Source of the DNA: CAWKGV01 sp963849305
GTDB taxonomy: Bacteria; Pseudomonadota; Alphaproteobacteria; Acetobacterales; Acetobacteraceae
Length of the DNA stretch: 64,000 nucleotides
NCBI GenBank assembly: GCA_963849305.1
Contig: CAWKGV010000005.1
Coordinates: 248,001 to 312,000 of the forward strand
Reading direction: 5' to 3'
Below the pieces are notes generated by a model, which saw nothing but the letters and a program-made list of their open reading frames with translations, was not told where the DNA came from and did no database searches. The position numbers and the translations under genes were made by a program. Shown piece by piece: positions 15,558 through 23,794 of the stretch; position 1 is the stretch's first letter; every line of letters starts with the position of its first letter.

Positions 15558-17129
15558 ATGGAAGCCGCCATCCTCCGACCCGGCGCGACCTGCTGGAAAG
15601 TTGCTCGCGCCAACCGCATGGCCGTCATCATCGATGCGGCGACCTATTTCGTTCACTTGAAACAAGCGATCCTCGCCGCGCGCCATTCCGTGCTGTTGGT
15701 CGGCTGGGATTTCGATACCAGGATCGCGCTCACTCCGGGCGAAGAGGACGATGGCCTGCCGGACCGTCTCGGCCCACTTATCACTTATGTGATACGGCGC
15801 AACCCGAAGCTGCGGGTTTATCTGCTGCGCTGGGATCTGGCGTTTTTGAAGATGCCGTTCCGCGGATCGAACCCGCTGTTCGTCGCCAACCTGCTGCTCA
15901 TGAAGCGGCTGAAGTTCCGGCTTGATTCCGAGCACCCTATCGAGAGCTGCCATCATCAGAAGATCGTCGTGATTGACGACGCCCTGGCGTTCTGCGGCGG
16001 TATCGACGTGACCGACGATCGGTGGGACACACGCGCGCACGACGACCGCAATCCATATCGGGTCGCGCCAAGCGGCGAGCATTATCGTCCCTGGCACGAC
16101 GCCACCACGGCGGTCGATGGGGAGGCGGCCCAGGCGCTGGGCCAGTTGGCGCGGGAGCGGTGGGCGCTTGGGACTGGCGAACACCTGGAAATTCCGCCGG
16201 AAATCGGACCAGCCTGGCCGGCCGGCCTGGACCCCGTGTTCGAGGGCGTGGATGTCGCCATCGCCCGCACCGAGCCCGCCTACGAGGGCCGCCGCGAGGT
16301 GCGGGAGATCGAGGCACTGTATCTCGCCGCGATCGGCGCGGCGCGGCGGACGATTTACCTGGAGAGCCAGTATTTTAGCGGCCAGCGTATCGCCGAGGCA
16401 TTAGCCGCCAGGTTGCGCGAGCCGGACGGGCCGGAGCTTGTCATCATCAACCCAAAGCGCGCCGAGGGTTGGCTGGAAGAGGAGGTGATGGGCTCCGCCC
16501 GCGCGCTGTTGCTGGAGCGGCTGCGTGAGGCGGACCGGCATGGCCGTTTGCGCTTTTGCACCCCAGTGACCGAAGCGCGAGCGGATATCTATGTCCATGC
16601 CAAGGTGCTGGTGGTGGATGACCGGCTGCTGCGGGTCGGATCGTCGAACATCAACAATCGCTCGATGGGCGTGGACACCGAATGCGACCTGGCCGTGGAG
16701 GCGCGGCCGGAGCAGGAGGCGAGGCGCCGCATGATCCTGCGCGTCCGCGATAGCCTCATGGCCGAGCATCTGGGCGTTAGCGACGAAACGCTCGCCGAGA
16801 CGTTGGCCGCGAGCGGCGGCTCGATCATCGCGGTGCTGGATCGCCTGACCCGGCCGGTTGGCCGGAGCCTGGCGCCGTTCGAGCCCCCGGCGCTATCGGC
16901 GGCCGAACGGGCATTGGCGGAATCGCACCTGCTCGACCCCGACCGCCCCGAGGCCATGGATGGGGACTTTCGGGCCTACCGTCGCATGGTCACGCCGGGC
17001 CGCGCCGCGCGGATGGGCTCAATGGCTGCCGCGATCGGCGGCACCGCGCTGCTGGGCGCGCGTTTGCTCGCGCGGCGGCCCCTCACCCCGCCCTCGCCGT
17101 CCACTAAGGGAAAGCGAACGCACGCCTAA
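15558..17129 (+). CDS. Phospholipase D-like protein
   Basis: A 523-residue protein with two HKD motifs: HHQKIVVIDD near residue 134 and VHAKVLVVDD near 346, the second followed by GSSNINNRSM. The PLD superfamily uses the paired His residues to form a phospho-enzyme intermediate and act on phospholipids (PLD or cardiolipin synthase). The N-terminal SVLLVGWDFDTRIAL and GGIDVTDDRWDT match bacterial PLDs resembling the eukaryotic enzymes. No convincing signal peptide is present. The last 18 residues (RRPLTPPSPSTKGKRTHA) look like translation of the dispersed palindromic repeat and not family sequence. Confidence 0.85.
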   Translation: MEAAILRPGATCWKVARANRMAVIIDAATYFVHLKQAILAARHSVLLVGWDFDTRIALTPGEEDDGLPDRLGPLITYVIRRNPKLRVYLLRWDLAFLKMPFRGSNPLFVANLLLMKRLKFRLDSEHPIESCHHQKIVVIDDALAFCGGIDVTDDRWDTRAHDDRNPYRVAPSGEHYRPWHDATTAVDGEAAQALGQLARERWALGTGEHLEIPPEIGPAWPAGLDPVFEGVDVAIARTEPAYEGRREVREIEALYLAAIGAARRTIYLESQYFSGQRIAEALAARLREPDGPELVIINPKRAEGWLEEEVMGSARALLLERLREADRHGRLRFCTPVTEARADIYVHAKVLVVDDRLLRVGSSNINNRSMGVDTECDLAVEARPEQEARRRMILRVRDSLMAEHLGVSDETLAETLAASGGSIIAVLDRLTRPVGRSLAPFEPPALSAAERALAESHLLDPDRPEAMDGDFRAYRRMVTPGRAARMGSMAAAIGGTALLGARLLARRPLTPPSPSTKGKRTHA

Positions 17130-17134
17130 ATCGC

Positions 17135-18746
17135 CTACGCCGGAGTCTGCAGTGCGCGAATGCGTGCCACAGCGGCGTGGTCCGAGATCGTGCCGGCGTA
17201 GAACACTGCGAGATCGGCCTTCATCGCGGTCCGCGACGGCCCATCCAGATAAATCATGTGCCCGGACGGGTAGCAGCGAATGGTCAGGTTCTTGCGCAGC
17301 GCCACGTCACCCAACGGCATGTTCTGCAAATCCAGCACGGTCTGATGGAACGGCGTCACGAAATCGTAGTAGCCGTTGGCCGAGAACACCTTTAGATCGA
17401 CATTCAGGCTCATGGTCGCGGCCAGATCGCCGGCCGTGTAGAGGATGACATCACCCTTGCTGTCCAACCCTTTCTGCGCGCCGGTCGGGTCGACATGGCT
17501 GAAGTCCCAGTTCTGGAACGCCTGATCGTTCAGGTCCGTGAACGACGAATTCGAGGTGAACCGCAACTGGTCATTGAGGTAGCTGTTCCACATCGCGGTG
17601 TAGACCCCGTTCACCGCCGTCATCGTCGGGTCGTTGCCGCCGGACTTCGGATCGATGCGCGCCGCGATGCCGGTATTCACCCCGGTCGCGCGGCCGTCAT
17701 ACGATCCGAGCGCCAGTCCCTTGTCCTTGAGCAGCGTCAGCAGGAATAGCGAGGTGCCGCGATCATCGGCGGCGGCAACGTTCAGCGACCAGCTATCGAG
17801 CGTTGTCGTGTCGATACCGATATAGGCGGATAGGTGCGCGACCACGGCTGGATCGGCCTTGGGGAACTGCTTCAGCGCTGTGGGATACACCGTGTCGGCG
17901 AAGGTGATGACCGGCGCGAGATAGATCGCCAGGTCGTCGGGTCGGTTCGGTCCAACCTTGTGGTGGTACCAGGCATCGGCCGCGCAGGTCGGCAGCAACC
18001 CGACCGGGTTGCCGGCCTTGGTGTAATCGAGGATGGAGGATTGCAAGGTCACGCCGTTCAGTTCGATGCCGTCTTCGTGCAGCATGTAGGCCAGAATGGC
18101 GGTACGCGCGGTACCATCAGGATTCGCCGAACAGGAATTTCGGCGAGTTCCAGCGGTCGTTGGCGGTCAGATAGCGCTTGATGAACTGGCCGAGTGACGC
18201 GGCATCCTTGTCCGCGCGCCAGAAATCCTTGTTCACCTTGGGCGCGATGGCCGAGGAGTACCCGGTGCCCACCGGATTGATGAAAACAAGATCGCTGTGG
18301 TCGAGCAGGCTGTCGGGGTTGGTTTCGATCGTATAAGGCGCCGGGGGCGTGAAGTCGGGCAGCGAGGTTTTGATGCGCATCGGCGCGAACGAGCCGAGCA
18401 GCACATAAACGGAGGATGAGCCGGGACCGCCATTGTAGAAGAACGTCACCGGCCGGCTGTCGCGCGCGGCGCCATCCAACACGAACGCCACGTAGAACAT
18501 CTTGGCGGCGGGCTTGGAGGTGCTGGAATCAACGGTTACCAGGTGGCCTGCGGTCGCCGTGTAGGCGAGGGTCTTGCCTGCGATGGCGATGGTGTGGTGC
18601 GTGATTGCCGCGTTCTCGGTGGCGTCGGTCACCGAATCCCCCGGTCCGTTGCCGTAGGCGACCGGATCGAAATATGGCCTATCCTGATCCACCGATCGCA
18701 CGGGTGCGATGGCAGGGTCCGTCGAAAGGGCAGGACTGGCGGTCAT
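17135..18746 (-). pseudogene. S10 family serine carboxypeptidase, one frameshift at the active-site Ser
   Basis: Two adjacent frames make one S10 peptidase of about 536 residues. The first (18746-18117) holds FFYNGGPGSSSVYVLLGSF, the oxyanion region, and FINPVGTGYS, and runs to KFLFGES. The catalytic serine is the last residue before an immediate TGA. Removing one base at 18118 restores GESYGTARTAILAYMLHEDG and joins the second frame. That frame carries LYTAGDLAATMSLNVDLKVF, the catalytic Asp in NGYYDFVTPF, and the catalytic His in YPSGHMIY. Everything else is intact, so this is either a very recent mutation or a sequence error. There is no obvious signal peptide. Confidence 0.85.
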
Positions 18747-18786
18747 CGGTGGCTCCTCCGCGCAGTTGTTCCCGGAGTTGATCGCG

Positions 18787-20139
18787 TCACCCCGCCGGCG
18801 GCACCCTCGCCTGCTTCAGCGCCGCGGCCTGCCGCTCGGCCAGCGCCTGGGCGTCGAATCCCTCGATCAAGCTACGGAACATTCGGCTCCAGTTAAGCTC
18901 GGCGCCCAAGCGCAAGAACACCCCGCCCAGCCCGATCGCCGAGCGGTCCATCATGACGAACTCGCGTGGCGGCCGTACGCCTCCGGTACGCTGCAAGCCG
19001 GCATGGACGCGCTCAGCCACGTCACGCCCGTATTGCGGGTCGTTCGTCTCCTGAATGCGGCGCGCCCGGTCCTCGATTAATGGCTCATAGAGGAAGCGTG
19101 CCCAGAGATTGAGGACTTCCATCTGCTCGCGTGGCAATCCGGTGAAGCCCCAGGTCTCGTAAGCGTGGTGCGCCTTGGCGTCGTCATGGTCGCGCACCGC
19201 TTCATAAAGGTCGATCACGCCGCGGACGAACTTCGCCTCGAACACGCGGATCGCGCCGAAATCGAGCAGGTTCACCGAACCGTCGGGACGCGCCTGGTAA
19301 TTGCCGAGATGCGGGTCGCCGTGGATCACGCCGTAGCGGTAGAACGGCACGTACCACGCATGAAACAACGCCTCGGCGATCTTGTTGCGCTCCTCCTGCG
19401 GGGGATCCTCCTCCAGCCGATGCATCAACGGCCGGCCGTCCAGCCAGGTCATCGTCAACAGCCGCTTGGTGCAAAGCCCGTCGATCGGCGTCGGCACATG
19501 CACGGTCGGATCGCCCGCCAGCATGATCCCGTATAGCCGCATCTGCGCCGCCTCGCGTTCGTAGTCCAGCTCCTCGCGCAGCCGTTCGGTCAGCTCTTTG
19601 TAGATTTCCTCGTTCTGGATGGCGTTGTCCATGCGGTGATAGATCGCCATCGCCAGCCGCAATTGCCGCAGATCGGCCTCCACGGTGCTCGCCATGTCGG
19701 GATATTGCAGCTTGCAGGCCAGCGCGGTCCCGTCGGCGAGCCGAGCGCGGTGAACTTGGCCCAGGCTCGCGGCGGCGGCCGCCTCGTGGCTGAAGGAGGC
19801 GAATTTCCGCTCCCAGTCGGGGCCAAGTTCGCTCGCCATGCGGCGACGGACGAAGTTCCAGCCCATCGGCGGGGCGTTGGCCTGAAGCTCCGCTAACTCG
19901 GCGGCGTATTCGGCCGGCAAGGCATCGGGTACGGTGGACAGGAACTGCGCGACTTTCATCAATGGGCCCTTGAGCCCGCCCAGGATGGCGCGCAAATCCT
20001 CGGCGTGTGCGGCGCGGTTGGTCTTGATGCCGAACACCCGCTCGCCAGCCACCCGCGCGGCGATTCCGCCCACCGCGCCCGAGGTCCGGGCCATCCGTCG
20101 CAGCTCGCCCATGATGCTGCTGGCTTCGTCTCGCGGCAT
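18787..20139 (-). CDS. ABC1/UbiB-family atypical kinase (AarF-like)
   Basis: A 450-residue member of the ABC1 (UbiB/ADCK) kinase-like family. Marks are LKGPLMKVAQFLS (the KxxQ helix), AAAAASLGQVHRARL with the Ala-rich nucleotide loop, LACKLQYP with the invariant Lys, GVIHGDPHLGNY with the catalytic Asp, and NLLDFGAIRVF, the DFG equivalent. Relatives support ubiquinone biosynthesis through an ATPase activity. There is no C-terminal transmembrane pair of the UbiB type, so this is the shorter AarF branch. Its ATG overlaps the stop of the upstream M3 peptidase (ATGA), which suggests coupling. Confidence 0.88.
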   Translation of the reverse strand: MPRDEASSIMGELRRMARTSGAVGGIAARVAGERVFGIKTNRAAHAEDLRAILGGLKGPLMKVAQFLSTVPDALPAEYAAELAELQANAPPMGWNFVRRRMASELGPDWERKFASFSHEAAAAASLGQVHRARLADGTALACKLQYPDMASTVEADLRQLRLAMAIYHRMDNAIQNEEIYKELTERLREELDYEREAAQMRLYGIMLAGDPTVHVPTPIDGLCTKRLLTMTWLDGRPLMHRLEEDPPQEERNKIAEALFHAWYVPFYRYGVIHGDPHLGNYQARPDGSVNLLDFGAIRVFEAKFVRGVIDLYEAVRDHDDAKAHHAYETWGFTGLPREQMEVLNLWARFLYEPLIEDRARRIQETNDPQYGRDVAERVHAGLQRTGGVRPPREFVMMDRSAIGLGGVFLRLGAELNWSRMFRSLIEGFDAQALAERQAAALKQARVPPAG

Positions 20140-21950
20140 CAGCCGGCGCCCTCCAGCTCGTCGATGAAGCCCGAGATGACGTCGAGCCCCTTCTTCCAGA
20201 ATGCCGGGTCCGACGCATCGAGACCGAACGGCGCCAGCAGCTCCTTATGCCGCCGGGTGCCGCCCGCGCGCAGCATGTCGAGATACTTGGCCTGGAAACC
20301 GGGATGGCCCGATTGGAACACCGCGTAGAGCGCGTTCACCAGGCAATCGCCGAAGGCATAGGCGTACACGTAGAACGGCGTGTGGACGAAATGCGGGATG
20401 TAGGCCCAGAACACGTCGTATTCGGGGGTGAACTCCAAGGCCGGGCCAAGGCTTTCGGTCTGCACCTGCCGCCAAAGAGCGCCGATCTGCTCCGGGACCA
20501 GCTCGCCCCGACGGCGTTCGTCGTGCAGTCGCTTCTCGAATTGATAGAACGCCACCTGGCGAACCACCGTGTTGAGCATGTCCTCGACCTTGGCGGCGAG
20601 CATGATCCGCCGCCGCCCCGCATCCCGCTCCGCGTCAAGCATCGCGCGGAAGGTCAGCATCTCGCCGAACACGCTCGCGGTCTCGGCGAGCGTCAGCGGT
20701 GTTCCGGACATGAAATAGCCCTGCGCGCCAGCGAGCACTTGATGAACGCCGTGGCCAAGCTCGTGCGCCAGGGTCATCACATCGCGCGTGCGGCCATGAT
20801 AGTTGAGCAGCAGATAGGGATGGGCGGAAGGCACCGTGGGATGGGCAAAGGCGCCACTCGCCTTGCCCGGCCGCAGCGTGGCGTCGATCCAGGGCCGGCT
20901 GAAGAACCGCCCGCCGATCTCGGCCAGTTCCGGGCTGAAGCCGCCGTAGGCGGTCAACACGCGCTGACGCGCCTCGTCCCAGCTGATCTGCCGGTCGTCG
21001 TCCCGCGGCAACGGCGCATTGCGGTCCCAGTGCTGTAGCTTGGGCAAGCCGAGCCACCTCGCCTTCAATGCGTAGTAGCGGTGCGACAAGCGCGGATATT
21101 CCGCGCTGACCGCCGCGACCAGCGCATCCACGACCTCGTCCTCGACCATGTTGGCGCGGTTGCGGAAGCTGCCCGGGCTTGGGTAATGCCGCCAAGTGTC
21201 GATGATCTCCTTGTCCTTGGCGAGCGTGTTGGTGATCAGGGCGAACAGCTTGACGTTGCGACCGAACGCCTCGCCGATCGCGCGACCGGCTGCCTCGCGC
21301 AGCGCCCGGTCGGGATCGGAGAGCAGGTTTAGTGCCGCGCTGACGGTCAACTCCTCGCCGTTCACCGGGATGCGCATCCCGGCCACCGTCTCGTCAAACA
21401 GCCGGCTCCAGGCGGAGCGCCCGGTCACCTCTTTCTCGTGCAGCAGCTTTTCGACTTCGTCGGAGAGCTGATGCGGGCGGAAGACGCGCAGGTCGCGCAG
21501 CCACGGGCGCCAGCGGGCGAGCGACGGGTCGGCCAGCTTGGCCTCCAGCGCCTGCTCGTCCATGCGGTTCAGTTCGAGTGTGAAGAACAGCAGATGGCTG
21601 CTGATCGCGGTCACGCGCTCGTTGACGGTTTGATAGAAGCGCCCGATCGCGGCGTCGGTCGAATCGCCGGAGAATAGCAACTGGGCGTAGGACGTGAGCC
21701 GGCCCAGAAGCTCGTCGATCCGCTCGAACTCGCTGATTGCGGTGGCCAGGTCCTGACCCGACAGGCCGGCCAATTGCCCGGCATAGATGGCCGCCAAATC
21801 TTTGGCAGCCGCGTTGGCGGCCGCGAAATCGCGCTCCACTTCGGGGCTGTCCGGTGCCGGGTAGAGGTCGGCCAGATCCCAGGCCGGCAACGATTGCGTG
21901 AACTGGCTGGATTGCCCGGATGGGTCGTGCTGTCTGCTGATTTGTCCCAT
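20139..21950 (-). CDS. M3 family oligoendopeptidase (PepF-type)
   Basis: A 603-residue zinc metallopeptidase. The HExxH motif appears as TLAHELGHGVHQVLAG, preceded by HPYLLLNYHGRTRDVM and followed by LTLAETASVFGEMLTF with the third zinc ligand. WDLADLYPAPDSPEVERDF at the start is typical of PepF-like enzymes, which degrade cytoplasmic peptides of about 6-18 residues. The ATG at 21950 (MGQISRQ) fits the family better than an in-frame upstream codon at 21989. It heads a two-gene unit with the ABC1 kinase. Confidence 0.9.
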   Translation of the reverse strand: MGQISRQHDPSGQSSQFTQSLPAWDLADLYPAPDSPEVERDFAAANAAAKDLAAIYAGQLAGLSGQDLATAISEFERIDELLGRLTSYAQLLFSGDSTDAAIGRFYQTVNERVTAISSHLLFFTLELNRMDEQALEAKLADPSLARWRPWLRDLRVFRPHQLSDEVEKLLHEKEVTGRSAWSRLFDETVAGMRIPVNGEELTVSAALNLLSDPDRALREAAGRAIGEAFGRNVKLFALITNTLAKDKEIIDTWRHYPSPGSFRNRANMVEDEVVDALVAAVSAEYPRLSHRYYALKARWLGLPKLQHWDRNAPLPRDDDRQISWDEARQRVLTAYGGFSPELAEIGGRFFSRPWIDATLRPGKASGAFAHPTVPSAHPYLLLNYHGRTRDVMTLAHELGHGVHQVLAGAQGYFMSGTPLTLAETASVFGEMLTFRAMLDAERDAGRRRIMLAAKVEDMLNTVVRQVAFYQFEKRLHDERRRGELVPEQIGALWRQVQTESLGPALEFTPEYDVFWAYIPHFVHTPFYVYAYAFGDCLVNALYAVFQSGHPGFQAKYLDMLRAGGTRRHKELLAPFGLDASDPAFWKKGLDVISGFIDELEGAG

Positions 21951-22040
21951 TCGCGGGCGCGTCCTGCTGCTGCTATGCCGTGGCTGCATGTAAGAGGGGG
22001 TGCCGGCCGGTCAAAGGGGCCTGCTCGCAGCGGAGATCAC

Positions 22041-23759
22041 GTGGACACCTACCCGAGTTGGCCGAGCCTGCCGGCCATGATGTTCGCGCTGGCCCGGACC
22101 TGGCCCGATCGGCCCTTGCTGCGTGCTTGGCGCGATGGTGGCTGGCGGTGCCTGCGGTGGGGGGAATTCGCACGCCTGACGGCGGCGGTCGCGCGTGAGC
22201 TGCGCGCCGCCGGGGTCGCGCCGGGGGACCGGGTGATGATCGTCTCGGAAAACCGGCCCGAATACGCGATCGCGGAGACCGCGCTGATGGCGATCGGCGC
22301 GATCCCGGTGCCGGTCTACGTGACCAACACCGTGGACGATCACGCGCATATCCTGCGCGATTCTGGCGCGCGGGCCGCGATTGTCTCCTCCGCGGTGCTA
22401 GTCGGGCGCATTCGCGCCGCCGCGGCACGGGCCGGCGGGCTCGATCTACTGGTGGCGATGGACGGCCCGCCCGAGGGCGCGGGGGGCCGGCCACGCCTGC
22501 TGCCCTGGGCGGAGCTGGTAACGGGGGCCGCGATCCCGGCGGACGATGTGGCGCGGGAGGCTGCCGCCATCCGTTCCGGCACCCTCGCTTGCCTGATCTA
22601 TACCTCCGGCACCGGCGGTGCGCCCCGAGGCGTGATGTTGCCGCATCGCTCCATCCTCTCGAACTGCGCCGGCGCGTTCGAGCTGCTGCGGCCGATGCGG
22701 CTGAACAACGAGACCTATCTCTCCTACCTGCCGGCGGCGCACAGCTACGAACACACGGTCGGCTTGTTCTTCCTGCCCAGCTTGGGGACCGAAATCGTCT
22801 ATGCCCGGGGGGTGGAGCACCTGGCGACGGACATGCCGACGGTCCGGCCCACCCTCCTGACCGCGGTGCCGCGCGTGCTCGAGGTGATCCGCGCCCGCAT
22901 CGAGACCCAGGTGGCGCGCCAGCCCGACTGGCGCCGCCGCCTGTTCGACCAGGCGCTCAGTGTGGGATTGAAGCGGCTTGACCGGCGGCCGCTGACCCCG
23001 GCCGAGCGATTGGCCGAGCCGTTGCTCGATCGCCTTGTGAGCGCCAAGGTCCGGGCCCGGTTCGGCGGACGGCTGAAAGGCGTGATGTCGGGCGCCGCGC
23101 GCCTCGACCCGGAAGTGGGGCGATTTTTTCTGGCACTCGGGCTGCGAGTGATGCAGGGCTACGGCCAGACCGAGGCCGGGCCGGTGATCAGCGCTAATCC
23201 GCCCGACGCGATCCAGATAGATACGGTGGGCAAGCCGTTGAAAGGGGTGGAGCTTCGGATCGCCGAGGATGGCGAGATCTTGGTGCGGGGCGGGCTGGTG
23301 ATGGCCGGCTATTGGAACCGCCCGGGGGACACGGCCGCCTCGATCCGCGATGGCTGGCTGCACACCGGAGATATCGGAGAGCTTGATCAGGATGGCTACT
23401 TGCGGATCACCGACCGCAAGAAGGATCTGATCGTGCTCTCCGGCGGCGAGAATGTTTCGCCAGCCAAGGTGGAAGGGGTGCTGATGGCCGAGCCAGAGAT
23501 CGCGCAGGCCGTGGTGGCCGGCGATGGGCGCGCCGGCCTGACGGCCCTGATCGTCGCGGCCGATAGCTGCGACGATGTCGCGGTGGCTCTCGCGCTATCG
23601 CGGGTGAACATGCGGCTTGCCGTGCCCGAACGGCTGCGTCGGCACGTGCTCGTGCCGCCCTTTACCGTGGAGAATGGGTTTTTAACGCCGTCCTACAAAA
23701 TCCGGCGGACGCTGGTCATCCGTGCCAACGCGGAGGCGATGGCAGGGACGCATGGATGA
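22041..23759 (+). CDS. AMP-dependent long-chain fatty-acid-CoA ligase
   Basis: A 572-residue adenylate-forming enzyme that activates fatty acids to acyl-AMP and then acyl-CoA. Motifs: LIYTSGTGGAPRGVMLPHRS (ATP/P-loop), LPAAHSYEHTVGLFF and VMQGYGQTEAGPVIS (adenine motif). These are followed by LHTGDIGELDQDGYLRITDR, KKDLIVLSGGENVSP, and the C-terminal PSYKIRR with the catalytic lysine. The start is GTG at 22041 (VDTYPSWPSLPAMM) with CGGAGA just upstream, where homology begins. Resembles FadD15-type long-chain ligases. Confidence 0.88.
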   Translation: MDTYPSWPSLPAMMFALARTWPDRPLLRAWRDGGWRCLRWGEFARLTAAVARELRAAGVAPGDRVMIVSENRPEYAIAETALMAIGAIPVPVYVTNTVDDHAHILRDSGARAAIVSSAVLVGRIRAAAARAGGLDLLVAMDGPPEGAGGRPRLLPWAELVTGAAIPADDVAREAAAIRSGTLACLIYTSGTGGAPRGVMLPHRSILSNCAGAFELLRPMRLNNETYLSYLPAAHSYEHTVGLFFLPSLGTEIVYARGVEHLATDMPTVRPTLLTAVPRVLEVIRARIETQVARQPDWRRRLFDQALSVGLKRLDRRPLTPAERLAEPLLDRLVSAKVRARFGGRLKGVMSGAARLDPEVGRFFLALGLRVMQGYGQTEAGPVISANPPDAIQIDTVGKPLKGVELRIAEDGEILVRGGLVMAGYWNRPGDTAASIRDGWLHTGDIGELDQDGYLRITDRKKDLIVLSGGENVSPAKVEGVLMAEPEIAQAVVAGDGRAGLTALIVAADSCDDVAVALALSRVNMRLAVPERLRRHVLVPPFTVENGFLTPSYKIRRTLVIRANAEAMAGTHG

Positions 23760-23794
23760 GGGCGAGCATAGACGCCGCATTCTTCCGGCCCGCG

